Shown: positions 10,481-21,727 of the stretch, one piece after another
Layout: each line of letters starts with the position of its first letter
Position numbering within the stretch: the first letter of the stretch is position 1
Origin: Tribonema minus
Lineage: Eukaryota; Sar; Xanthophyceae; Tribonematales; Tribonemataceae
Length of the DNA stretch: 64,000 nt
Assembly: GCA_017506865.1 (NCBI GenBank)
Contig: JAFCMP010000115.1
Location: 1 to 64,000, forward strand
Direction: 5' to 3'
Notes under the pieces: model-generated
What the model saw: the letters and a program-made list of their open reading frames with translations, nothing else
What the model was told of the DNA's origin: nothing
The model's database searches: none
Translations under genes and position numbers: made by a program

Positions 10481-10568
10481 TGTCATGTGCCCATGGGCTA
10501 GCGCCGCGCGTGGGCACATGATACTGTCATGTGCCCATGGGCTAGCGCCGCGCGTGGGCACATGATGT
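10481..10568. repeat. Tandem 44-bp duplication, each unit itself a hairpin
   Basis: Two identical-looking units (10,481-10,524 and 10,525-10,568). Each contains the inverted arms TCATGTGCCCA and TGGGCACATGA around a GC-rich centre (TGGGCTAGCGCCGCGCG). Confidence 0.9.
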
Positions 10569-11656
10569 TGTGCCTCATATACATTTGTCCTTGTAAGGTT
10601 GCTACGGCCTGTGATTCTTGTTGAAATTGCTGGTAGCGTGTACATCATTGGATTTTCGCCCAGCTATGATGCTTGCTGATGAAAGCGACCGGTGGTATGG
10701 CGGCCATTGTATGTGTGGCACAATGTTTTCTGGTGCTGTCTGGAAGAAACAGAATTAATGTACTTTGCAGTATGCATGTTCATCGCACCGCACCATCAAA
10801 TCTCCGAGGCAGTCCGTACAGTTTCCCTGACACTTGTGACAAGTGCTGCTATGGGAGCATGCGCGAACGCAATGCAAGGCGCATCACTGCCACAGGTGGC
10901 CTGGAGGGGGGGGTGTATGGAACCTTATAGTTGAGGGGACGCACACATGAGGGCCTATGAATGGACCCTTTATGGGCAATAGAAATAAGACCAAAAGTTG
11001 GGACGATGGTAACTTCAACCTGCAGTTCTGGAGTTGCTGCACCTTGCGCGGCGTGTTCAGCGGTTCATCCGTTTCAGCGCGCGGCAGAGGGCGGTCGCCA
11101 GGGTGGCAAATGTGATCGCACCAATGCGACGGCCGTGGATGCCGCCCGAATGGAGACCCAGACGGCAGCGGAAACAGAAGCGCCGCAAGTGGCAGACCAA
11201 CCGCCGGATGGGACGGCATGTCGTGTTCTTTGGTGTCGCCGCACGGGTGGCGGCGCGCTGCCGTCCTCCCATTCCCACCAAGGCGGTGGTGTGGCAGCTG
11301 GCGTGCACGGCACGGCACGGCCGTGCATTAGCTTCTCCGGGCAGTATACGCATATCACGAGCGTATGACGCAGAGCCGACCGTCTTTGTCGTCACTGGCA
11401 TCAAGATTGCAAAGAACGTTTAGGGAATGAGATGAATGTAAGGGGGAAACAGCCACTGATGATGACATGGTGCTCGTGCACAGACATTGCAAGCCCAGGA
11501 TGCTCATACTTTAGTTGCCTAATGGGATGATCGAGGTGGTTGGTCGCAACGCAAGCTGAAGGTGCAGCTGTGTTTAAGTGACAAGCGGGCGATAAAATTT
11601 TTGGCAAACCCATTAATTTCAAAGTCCTGTTTACAAAAGCTCAAGAGAGATCATCA
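10569..11656. other. No supported gene
   Basis: Open frames on both strands in 10.96-11.42 kb (up to 144 residues) have Arg-rich or Pro/His-rich composition without recognisable motifs or good splice context. A block near 11.05-11.3 kb is GC-richer than its surroundings. I do not call a gene here. Confidence 0.5.
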
Positions 11657-13324
11657 AACATCACGCTGGCGGCCGTGGCTGCGCTGGCGCAGGAGCCATC
11701 GGCGGGCCTTACGCCGCCGGCCCACGATGGCGCGCCGGCGGCTGGTGGCGATTGCCGCAGCCCGCCGGCGGTTGCGGCGGCGGCGGCACCGCCCTCTCTG
11801 TGGGCGGCGGCAGTGGCATGGGTACGCGGCGCAGACTGGGGTGGCGAGGCCCCGGTGACGCTACTAGCACATCAGCAGGTACGCGTGCATCTGCGGCTGG
11901 GGAGCGGCGGCTTTGGCGTGCTGGGCGCGGCGCCGCGTGCATGTGCCGCATTTGCTGCGCGTACCCTCGAGTGCATGGGACCGGCACTGGCGGCGTTTCC
12001 AGTGGCGGCACGCAGCCGCGTCCTGGAGCACGCCCGCTACGGCTTCACCTTCACTCAGATAGCTACCTGCCTGCAGCAGCTGCGCAGCGGCAGCGATGAT
12101 GCCGCAGCGGCCCTCGCACTGCTCCTGCCCTCGGTCTGGTACCAGGACTGGCGCCAGGACGACGGCGCGTGGCGGGCACTGCGCGATCTGCTGCAACGAG
12201 CAGGCGGAGCTGCGGGGCTGGGCATGCGGACTCGCGCCGGCGCGCGCCGCGCTGCGCCAGCGGCGGCGCGCGAGCCAGGCTCCGCCCAGGCCCCGCCGGC
12301 CGCCGTGCTGCCGCGGCGTCAAGCCGCGCTATCACGGGTGCTAGACGCAGCGCTCGCCGCCACGCAGCTGCGCCGGCTTGAAGCAGCAAATGCGTTGGAA
12401 GCAGTCGCGGCGTGGCGCAGCGGTGCCTCTAAGGGGGCCATGGGTTTCTTGGCGCAACTGCCGAGCACTGACCCAGCGAAGACCATGTCGCCGCCGGAAT
12501 TCCGCGAGACGCTGCGGCGCCACCTGGGCGTGGAGCGCCCCGCCTCCGCTGCGGCGCGGTGCCCCAAGTGCCATAAAACAGTGGAGTCAGGTGCCCACCT
12601 GCGCCGCTGCACACAAGGGCTCCACGTCACGCGACACAACTTGCTCGCAGACGCGCTTTTTCAGCTGCTCAAGCAGGTGGCCCACCTCCGCGGTCTCGAC
12701 CGGGACACCCTTGCCCCCTTCCGCCGCTACGCGGCGCGCCACGGGTTCAACAAGTTCATGGACATCGTCTTCGGCAGCAACCAGATCTGCCTTCCAGTCC
12801 CTAAAGTGCAGCCGAGCGCCGACGCGGTAGCGGCAGGCCGGTGCACTAAACTGCGCGGCGGCTTTGAAGTAGCTTGTTGCATAGACGTCACCATACGTGA
12901 CAGCTCATGTCCCTCCCGCCTCCGTCAGGCTCAGGGGGGCGCGCGCGATGTGCAGCGCGTGCTTGAATCGGCTTCGCAGGAAAAGATAGACACATACGTA
13001 GTCTCAGGGGCCCTGGACCCCACTACACACACCCTATTTTCCGCAGCCTTTGACCACTTCGGCGCTATGTCACGCGACACCCAAGCGCTGCTACACGCAC
13101 TCGCCGAGCAGAGCTCGCAGGGCAGCTACAATCTCGCGCAGCGCGTTGCCTTCTGGCGCCGCCGCGCCTCCCTCGCGCTACAGCGCGCGCTCACACGTGT
13201 CGTGATCGACAACTGGAACGCAGTCATTGCCCCTGATGGCGACGTCAGTGCTTACCGCCGCATCGCACTGTTGCAAGTGCCGCGGCCCTCGCCGGCCAGC
13301 GCCGAACCGCCGGCCCCTCCGTAG
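11657..13324 (+). mobile_element. Non-LTR retrotransposon, copy B, 5'-truncated
   Basis: Similarity to copy A (reverse strand, 1 to about 1165) begins abruptly at ATCACGCTGGCGGCCG (about 11,657), in the middle of the ORF2 reading frame just after the reverse transcriptase core. The left flank is unrelated and less GC-rich. This is the usual result of incomplete target-primed reverse transcription. The 3' end is not sharply defined; the string CCGTAGATTTAGTTATCGC at the stop codon recurs with one change at about 20,327, possibly a shared 3' tail. Confidence 0.75.
11675..13324 (+). pseudogene. C-terminal part of retrotransposon ORF2: Cys/His motif and nuclease-like region
   Basis: An uninterrupted 549-codon frame without its own N-terminus, since the reverse transcriptase core is missing. 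Ala/Arg-rich N-terminal half; near residues 295-325 a zinc-binding type array (CPKCHKTVESG, AHLRRC, then HVTRHNLLADAL); then GFNKFMDIVF and a segment CCIDVTIRDSS followed about 30 residues later by EKIDTYVVSGALDP. In R2-like and related elements a CCHC-type knuckle precedes a restriction-like endonuclease with spaced Asp and Lys; the order here matches, but I have not proved the catalytic residues. The open frame suggests a recent insertion or a more intact source element elsewhere. Expression as a host gene is not supported. Confidence 0.65.
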
Positions 13325-13426
13325 ATTTAGTTATCGCCCGATTATCGTGTGCTCAACCCCCATGCGGTCCAGGACATAATATACAACTTCAACTGGAAGC
13401 AACTGGGACTCTTCCGTGTGTGATCC

Positions 13427-16400
13427 ATGAGCTGGGCAATGCGTACCGTGTACAGACGCTGGTGGCGCTTAGTTTCTATGTCGCTGCTGGCTTCGCTGCC
13501 GCTTCGTAGCCATGGCTTTCAAAGAGCATCCACTGCCGCCGCACGAGTTGCACAAAACAGCTGCACCACCAAAGTGAGTCGCAGCAGTACATTGCCTCCC
13601 ATTCTCTGTATACGATGCCGACAGCATCAAAAGCAGCGAAGCTCTTTTCACCGCCTCAGCAAACGACCAGTGCTAGGCCTTGATTGGAGCTCGACGCTGC
13701 TCTTCAGCGCTGAAACTAGCAGAAGCTACTGCACGGACAGTACAACAGGACAAGATCAGCCCCCAACATACACTTCATCGCTGATGATCCGCTCACCTGA
13801 GAGCATGGAGCAGCTGGGACAATTGCTGGCGCGGGGTGCGGAGGCGGGAGATGTGATTCTGCTCATTGGGTAAGTGCCCAAATGCTGCTCTCGCAGTCGC
13901 ACCTCAGAGCGTCAATCAACAATTCAATTTGTTCTCTGATTGCTTGTCGGAGAGTGGGGCTGCGCCAGAAGTGGTTCCTCCGCTGCAGGAAGAAGAATAC
14001 TGCACATTTGTACTAAAAGTGATCTTCTTTCCAGAGTAGGTAGACTATCAATACTGAGATGTGTGCAGCATGACATGCTGGCATTTTGAAGTGACTCAGA
14101 AAGGTGAAAAGCATCCACAAAGGAGCGCAAGCATGACGGCACTAAACCTTAGCGGCCGACCCACAACTTATGATTTGGTCTGCAACGTCCATAGCCCTGC
14201 ATGCCTGACAGCAACAGGCCGACACAGCATTGTGCTGTGCTGAAATTAGCGCTAGTGATGTATGGCATTCCACAACACTTCAAAATAGTACAGGCCACAC
14301 CCTGTCCTGTGCATATTATGCCTGGAGTGCATTTGGCAGCGATTGGCGCACATCACTCACATCATTCACACTACTCGTATTGCGATCGCAGCGTTGAACA
14401 TGTCGAGGGTGGTCCAATCGCGTACACTGTACAAATGCGAACACGTTCAATACGCATCATATTACGAGTACAGTTCATGTTTGGCTTTGGTGGTGCATAA
14501 TAGCGTGAATTGTCCCAAGCACACTCCAGTACACACCTGTGACATTGCGAAGGCGCAGGAGCAGAACATGAAAGGATGTTGAGTGATGGGAGGCAGCTTA
14601 GCAGCAAGACTCTCAATCACAATGCTTGAACTGCCCCCAGACGAACACAGGAACTTGAACTTAATGTAGGAGTTGTGGGAGGGCCAGCAGGTAATGCGGC
14701 ACTGTTTGCACTGCGGCGAGCCGTGCAAACGAACCTGCAGCAACCTCTTCTTCTCAAGCTGTTCGTGGCTTCAGCACCTAGCCGCGCGCACATTCTTGAG
14801 ACTTGCCTGCTGATGTACGAGCAGTACAACCCAATTCTCAAAGATAAACGCGCTCACATTGTCCGTGAAGTCTGCAAGCACCTGATCGGCACCAGCCTGG
14901 CAGAAACGTGCAGGCAGTCGGCATGAGGCTACCCTTAATCCTTACCTGCCAGCATCATGCTGGACAGCACGAGCCTCAGCATTGAAGGGTTCAGAGGCCA
15001 GCCAGATGCGTAATTCAGCTAAAGTCTTCCTTCATGAATAAATATTCAACATTCACTTTTACAAACACAGTCATGCCGGCAACTCGGTGATAAGAAAGTT
15101 ATCATCCCCAAGTAGGGCAGAAAATACGAGTCACTTGCGAGTCACTTGATACCTTTATACATGCCTTGTGCAGTCCACGCGTTGTTGGCCATGACACAAC
15201 TTCATGAAAGCTTGCATACTTTGTTGAAAGTACCAACGCATGTTGAACTTTGACTTTGTCGCATTCACAGGATCATGTCGTGCAGATCTTGAGATGCACC
15301 TAAGCGGCATACTTATTTATACAGCACGCCGAATTGCATGCCAAACCATAAGTCACAAAATGCCACTGGATAACCCTAGGTATGTCTGTCCACAATGGAT
15401 ATACAGGTGCGGTGCAGCACGCCAGCACGGGGCTCAACTGTGTCGGTGAAGCGAGCTTTGCATTTGTGTCTTAAGCAAATGAGGGTGCTCAGCAGCCGAC
15501 ATGGCTATGACTTTTAAATCTGACAGTCCCAGCCATCGCCATGATTTACTGCAAAGCTAAGCATCTCACAGCAGCAACATTAACATGGAGGCGTTTGCGG
15601 AAATATACGATGAGCCTGACAAAACGCACTGCCGTAAGGTCTGATTCAATAGCCATTTAAAGAGCACACTGGTCTGGGGTCGTAGTTCTAAATTCCACAC
15701 CAGCTGGCCAGCCTATAGCATTTGAATGTGATGAACCAAATGTGAGGTGTACCAATCCAAGTTTATTTCAGTTCGCTGGAGGTCTTGCAAGCCTGCAAGT
15801 GCTTTCAAAAGTTTGCGCAGTCGAGCTTTTCAAGGGGGGGTCTTAGCAGGTCTTGTGGTGTAGAAGTATTGTTCTGCAGGCTCACCATTTGAGCAGTCAT
15901 TCAAACTGTCAGATGTAGATGCAGCAAGTCAGGAAAAACCAGTTAACCTCTGTTCCATGATGTGCTTTCATTCATATATTTTCCATTGATACTGCCACGC
16001 TTGACGGCGCTCTGTCACGTTCTCATCACACCCCTTTGTCGTTTGCCCGATGCTGCTACTGCTGCCATGACACCTGCAGTGATCTAGGCACTGGAAAAAC
16101 GTGCTTCTCGAGAGGTTTCATCCGCGAATGCGCAGAAGACCCTGACTTGTTGGTGACATCTCCATCGTACTTACTGGACAACACGTATGAAGCAACCGAT
16201 GGCACCATGTAAGTCTTATGTGCGCTGCTGCTGTTGGCTGCACGCTTGCCTTCAGTGCACCCTACACTGTGTGAAGCTGCTGAAAACCACAATGAGATTG
16301 ATTTCTCATGTTGCCATCGGCCGGCGCATCACTGGTTTGTGTCATTATCAGGTCCACATCATAGGTTTCGTGCTTGGCATTGCCCAGTGCATGCATGCTT

Positions 16401-17598
16401 TGTTTAAAGTATATGCTATCATTGCCAGTCTGCTGTCAAATACTTCATTACATCGATGGTCCAAAACTGGTGGCCTTTGCATGAATTGTGCCAGCTGTGC
16501 AAGTAGAAGTACATTGGCCGCAGGCTGCTTGCTTCCTTGAACCAACAAAGTCAAAGGTTATTAAGACGCAGCTCCTGCCAATTATTTGTTGAGTAGTTGT
16601 CATGTCTCAATGTCCTGCATGACAGGCGCGTTCGCTTCCTAGATTGCTGGGTCTCAAGCAATCATCTTCGCGGCAACTTTCAGGCGATTTGCAGAAGTAT
16701 GGGCTGTTTCTGCAGTGACAGTCAAAGCTTAGAGGCAAAGCACGCTTGATGCAAAGCAACAATGGCTGGCGTCTCCTCGTGTCCTGCACTGTTTCATTTG
16801 ATGCCAGAGGGTATGCATGTGATGCCAAGCATATGCCAAGCATCTCAGTCACTGCAGGCTGTAAAGATGACAATTGCAGTCAGAGAATCTTTGCACACAT
16901 ACAGTACTTCAAGAAGTCATGCAATATAACCCACGTGCTGCCATGTGATGGTTGCCTGAGCGTTGCAGGGTACACCACATGGACCTGTACCGCCTAAGCG
17001 GTGCGGATGACCTGCATGTACTCAACATACCTGAGGTGCGGCAAAATGTCATTGGCCAAGGGTGAATATGAGCAGTTCTGCGCAGACAGTCCATTTCGAT
17101 TGTCCTACATGTGATAGGAGAGTTTATGATACGTTATTTGCATGTAGTTCAATTTTCCACGTTTTCGGTTGCATGGATACAATGGCCCACCAGGCAGGTT
17201 ACCCCAGTGTGTATGAGGCACAAACGCCCTGTTTGTCATGCATTTGTGATTTGTTAAAAAAAAGTTAATTATGAAAAGAGGCTTCCATGGTCGACAGCAC
17301 AGCACACTCTACAAGTCTCAGGAGGTCTTGACAATCTTGCAGAAATGGTCCACTTAGTACGACGCACTTGTGCTGACATGGTCTTGATTCTTTGTTGCTG
17401 CTGCAGATATTAAGCACAAGTGTTTGCCTGGTTGAATGGCCAGATCGGCTACAGCACCTCACACCAAGTGTTCGACTGGAAGTGCGCATCTCAGCAACAA
17501 GCGGTGACTGCCGCTTTGTGGAACTTGTGGGACATGGCGAGTGGTGGCAAGAAGCTGTGTCAGGAGCAGGGGCTGCATTTGCAGATGCCAATACATAA
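13427..17598 (+). CDS. tsaE: tRNA threonylcarbamoyladenosine biosynthesis ATPase TsaE (YjeE family), probably organellar
   Basis: Four exons: 13,427-13,869; 16,080-16,208; 16,969-17,035; 17,407-17,598. All introns are GT-AG and all phases join, giving 276 residues. The C-terminal ~155 residues are a complete TsaE domain: Walker A GDLGTGKT (residues 148-155), SPSYLL (TsaE switch region), the family signature HHMDLYR (193-199), and the closing motif VEWPDRL (222-228). TsaE is the ATPase that works with TsaD/TsaB in making t6A37 of ANN-decoding tRNAs. In eukaryotes TsaE-like proteins belong to bacterial-type organelle pathways; the ~120-residue Arg/Ser-rich N-terminal extension is a likely transit peptide. 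The start is the first in-frame ATG of exon 1. Intron 1 is unusually long (2.2 kb). Confidence 0.9.
14675..14926 (+). other. Coding-like segment inside TsaE intron 1
   Basis: An 83-codon open frame whose first codon is GTG, not ATG. Its composition (LLLKLFVASAPSRAHILETC, then EQYNPILKDKRAHIVREVCK) looks more protein-like than the surrounding intron. It follows AG at about 14,692 (CCAGCAG), a possible acceptor. It could be a decayed gene or transposon fragment, or an alternative exon. TsaE does not need it. Confidence 0.25.
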
Positions 17599-18153
17599 AT
17601 AACTGAGCACTACAGTACTGCACTGGCCAGCTTCAGCTTCAGCTTCAGCATTGCTCTGTTTATTTCACCCAAGACCGTGGTGCATTCAAATCAACAGAGC
17701 AACAAAAGAAAACAATTAAAACTTCCATTATGATGTTGTTCAGGTGATGATTGAAAGCGCCGACAGTCAGCCCTGTCGCATGACACCTCTCCTGCATCAT
17801 TCTGCTATTCAACCATGCCAGTCATTTTAACACGCTACTTTGTGCTGTAGCAATGAGTGTCGAGTAGGCTGCTCTTCCAGACCAGGCCGTCAGTCCCCAC
17901 TGTACAGGCATGCTGCGCATTTATCCAGCCTTGTGCCAGGCATTTGCTGCTTCCACATGAGCACCGATGTGGTGGGCTTACAACAGCTCTCACAATTGCT
18001 AGGCTTGTGTGCCACGCGATGCAAGAAGCCGTTACGTCGGGATGCATGCTAAGCAACTGCATGCTGGCATCGTGTGATGATCTGTTGCATGATGGACTGA
18101 AGGTTGATGCACAATAATCCCGGTGCTTATGTCTCGCGCACTGTCGGTTCAAT

Positions 18154-19420
18154 TCATGGTGGACGTGTGAGCCTGGCCATTGTGCCATACTGCAGGACAG
18201 GAGCATGCTGGCTATCCATTTCCACCACACAGACCGCCATTGTGTCCGCATCAACAGCGCGGTAGCTGACAGTACTCACCCCAATGTCATCCCTGGTCTC
18301 AAAGAAAAGCAATCAAGTGTAGGCACACAGCAGGAGATGACAATGGTCTCAGTGCAAGATCAACAAATGTTTCACCAACCAAGCGCATCCTGCACAACAA
18401 ATACTTTGTAAAAGACAAATTCGCTGTACCAGAGTGCATCCAAAGGTAACGATCGACATGCGAAAACTGACCAATGCAGGTTCCCACAGCTACTATGATA
18501 CACTGCGCTCCTTCCACTATAGCAAAGATACTCGAAAACCAACATCAGATTGTAAAAATTACGACCACAGATTTCAGACCACGGTGCTACAACTGCATCA
18601 ACATTGAAATGCTCCACCTCTCTGCACTTTAAGGTAGTATTGCACAAACGGAGTACCTGAAAAACAGCGTGGCTGAAGCAGATTGTGCATGGAAGCGGCC
18701 ATTGCACACCTGACCTCGGTACACCCACTCCAAGTGAGATCCACCGTTCGCATCAGGCAGCACCTGCAACAGATATCCACTATGGTCTTGTGAAGTTATC
18801 ATGTACAGTACATGCACACCACACTTCCCTTGCCATTGTAATTGAATAGAGTAGTGCTCAATGGCATCAGCAGCAGGGTTATCAACTGCGCCTGGCCATC
18901 CGTCAAAGAGTTGCTCACGACATGGAGCGGTCAGCAAAATTGCGCATTGCATGCCAGCACCAGACATTGCGGCAAAATTGCGCATTGCATGCCAGCACCA
19001 GACATTGCGAGGGGCAAATATACACCAAAAAAAGTCGAAGAGGACGAAGAGGATTTCCTTTTTCTCTGATTCTGCCCCCCAACTTTGGGATACATCTCAT
19101 GCGAGCTCGACCGTCCGTGTCAGTGTCAGCATTCAAATCTGCGTTGCAGCCATATCACAGGCTCATAGTACTCTATGCTGTGGTATCACTGAGTCGTTGG
19201 GCGATAAGAAATCAAGAGCGCAATGGATATGCACGTACGCATACTTCAACAGGCACCTGCATGCAGAGCGCCAGCTTCAGGTCATCGCTTTCCACCGGTG
19301 AAGGCGAGGCTTTGTCACCAGATGCCTCTGAGCCTTTCCCAATCTTCCAATTGATGAACCGCGTTCCAGGTTCTGCAGTTACATCCAACGCCTCTTCGAT
19401 TTCAACTATGGAGCTGCTGC
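18154..19420 (-). CDS. Multi-exon gene of unknown function, 3' part resolved
   Basis: Minus-strand exons with matching phases: 19,420-19,257; 18,763-18,715; 18,656-18,603; 18,466-18,376; 18,292-18,154 (stop TGA). Acceptors follow CAG or TTTTTCAG and donors are GTGCCT, GTCAGG, GTTGAT and GTGAAA. The joined translation of about 165 residues contains SSSIVEIEEALDVTAEPGTR, FINWKIGKGSEASGDKASPS, LEWVYRGTPFVQYYLKVQRG, LPLDALWYSEFVFYKVFVVQ and ends near YGTMARLTRPP. It looks soluble and mixed alpha/beta. The 5' exons lie upstream, perhaps at 19.5-19.8 kb, but I could not fix them. No family recognised. The GTTGAT donor is the weakest junction. Confidence 0.55.
18934..19009. repeat. Tandem 38-bp duplication
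   Basis: Two copies (18,934-18,971 and 18,972-19,009) of a block beginning GCAAAATTGCGCATTGCATG. It lies in the intron between the first two resolved exons of the minus-strand gene. Confidence 0.9.
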
Positions 19421-19868
19421 CTGCAATGCATGAGAGGTGCAGTGTGATGAAAAGCAGGCGATAAATTGTGTCCGACGATTTCAGATGATTTGAGTGCTCT
19501 CTGAGACTGGACATTAGCGCCTGGCAGAGTGACCTGCCCTTGGGCAGTGACGAGCATCGCCGCAATGGCTGACAGTCTGTGTGAGAGCATGTGCTGTCTG
19601 TCGATGCAAACAAACAAAGAATGGCATACTTGGCTGAAGGTACAGCTTCGTTGCTTTCATGCGGCGCACGCAGTTGACGCTGATGCCAACAAACAGTAAA
19701 CCAGTAAACTCTGCAGAAAACTGTCACAGTGTGGCAGACTGTTGCAGCGCGGCGCATTTTGACCCGTTCACATGGCAGATCGCCATGAAACTCAAGTCTT
19801 TTGTGATATGATTTGACATGTCTGTTCTGCATGCTGCTACGGACTATATGAGAAGCGGGCGCTGCGCT

Positions 19869-20301
19869 CTAGGCAATCAGCAGCAGGAGCACCAGCACCT
19901 CCATCGAAGCAATCGAGGGTGGCTGGCCTTGCGTTCTGGAGTCACTGGTGGCTAGGTAATGATGGACAGACAGGCGAATTTCCCTGCGCTGTTGAAGCGT
20001 CACCAGTGCAAATGATGCACCTTGTTTTGAAGAGTGTGACATGCACATCATTGCTGATGAGCTATGCGAATTGAATATGTCAGCTTCAATTTATGATGCC
20101 AGCATCTGAAGTCAGCTCTCAGCATAGGATCCTAGAGCTCACCACATAGATGCGCAAAGCCAGGTCCAAAATATCGCCATTGCAGACAGCGCTTCCACGT
20201 GCCCAGCAAGTACTGTGTAAGGTCGCCATCGGGCACAGCATACACAAAAGATGCAGCCATCCTCTTCTCCCGCAAGGCTGCTGCCAACTTTTTCAAGGAA
20301 C
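19869..20301 (-). CDS. Minus-strand gene of unknown function with hydrophobic C-terminus, 3' exons only
   Basis: Two exons: about 20,301-20,143 and 20,083-19,869 (stop TAG). The first encodes LKKLAAALREKRMAASFVYA, then VPDGDLTQYLLGTWKRCLQW and RYFGPGFAHLC, clearly protein-like. It ends at a GTGAGC donor; the second starts after GAAG and its phase fits. The second ends in ASMEVLVLLLLIA, a short hydrophobic tail that could anchor the protein. The acceptor of the first exon may be at 20,301 or 20,287. More exons must lie upstream (a GTGAGT donor is visible near 20,390) but run into the foldback. No family recognised. Confidence 0.5.
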
Positions 20302-20421
20302 CTCACAACCTCCAGCCCCCCCGTAGATATAGTTATCGCAAAGCCAGCTTTATCGTGCTCCGGATCGTGTCGTCGACTACTCACTTCAAGTTCTTGATGT
20401 TGAAGATCAATCCATCTAGGA

Positions 20422-21420
20422 TCCACTGTGGCAATAGCTAGGAAGCGAGGCAGGCAAAGAACTCAGGCGCGCAATCAGGTACAATATCACCAGCACAGTG
20501 AAGTGCGCCCTGGCGCTTCTCACGCCAAATGCTTCTTCCCGAGCCAAATATTTTTCTTCTTTATCGCCTGCCGCCATTCTGCGCAAGGGCCCCCTATGGC
20601 GGTCCTCAAGCCGACCGCGCGGTATGCGCCAAAAAGTAGGACCCGATTCTAATTGAAGCAAGCAAATGCAAATGCCACCACTCTGTGCCGCAACGATGTA
20701 CACAAAGTAAGATATCTGACCAGCTGCGCCTCCACCAGTGGACCACCACCTGCATGACAAGGGCAGATTATAGATCAGGATCATCGTGACATCACGACAC
20801 AGAACACTCAACGACGCAAATTTCCGTAGCACATGACAAGAGCATCATATGTGGATGTCAATGTGGATGACAGAAGCACGGAGAGTGATGAGCTGTCACG
20901 GGTGTGTGCCTTTTTGCAAAGGGCGGCGGAGCAGACTGAGCTGCTTGATGTCGTCGGCGTGCTTGACCAGCTGTTCTACTTCAATGATTCGGTCTTAATC
21001 GTCCTCTGTCGTGACAATGACTGGTGAAGCGGTGGCAGGCGCGGAGCGACAGCCTGGTGAGGGATTTAGAAAATCCCCAACCACTGCAGCGACCATCGAT
21101 CTAAAGCGAAACATGGCGGCGCAGATATCTTACATTTGTGTACATCGTTGCGACACACAGTGGCGGCATTTGTATTTGCTTGCTTCACCTGAAAGTGGGT
21201 CCGTACTCAGGAGCGCATACCGCGCGGTCGGCTTGATGACCACCATAGGGGGCCCTCACGCAGAAAGGCGGCAGGTGATGACGAAGAAAAATCTTTGGCT
21301 TGGGATGAAGCATTCGGCGTGAGAAGCAGGCCGCGCCTCACTGTGCTGCTGACATCGTATCTGATTGCGCGCCTGAGTTCTTTGGCGCCTGCCTCACTTC
21401 CTAGCTCTTGCCGCAGTGGA
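20422..21420. repeat. Large imperfect inverted repeat (foldback), arms about 310 bp
   Basis: Arm 1 (about 20,422-20,733) and arm 2 (about 21,115-21,420) are inverted, diverged copies. The outer ends match as TCCACTGTGGCAATAGCTAG versus the complement of CTAGCTCTTGCCGCAGTGGA; the inner ends share GTAAGATATCTG and its complement. Shared inner blocks include CCGACCGCGCGGTATGCGC and its complement. The 380-bp spacer holds an ATG frame (20,833-21,027). It may be a foldback transposon or an inverted duplication of a gene fragment. Confidence 0.8.
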
Positions 21421-21650
21421 ACCTGATGGATCATGAGATTCAATCGTCAACATCAAGAAGTGAAGTTTCTGGGTTGATTGACTGTTGTTTTCTTTTACCG
21501 CTGAAGTATCGGGACAACGAGCAACCAACGACGCCCTGAAGATTGCCGGGTATACGTCCTACCTGTAGAATCGGCTCGTTATGTCTTAAGGTGGTGGGCT
21601 GCGCACTGCTTGTTGGCTTCATTGGCGGTTGCAATCATGCTCGGTGTGGT

Positions 21651-21727
21651 GATCATCAAAATTCGCAAGATCAAAGATCGCAAGATCAAAGATCGCAAGA
21701 TCAAAGATCGCAAGATCTTTGATGATC
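21651..21727. repeat. 15-bp tandem repeat bounded by a 10-bp inverted repeat
   Basis: About three and a half copies of GCAAGATCAAAGATC, bounded by GATCATCAAA (21,651-21,660) and its reverse complement TTTGATGATC (21,718-21,727). An open frame through it would encode repeated KIKDR. Confidence 0.9.
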
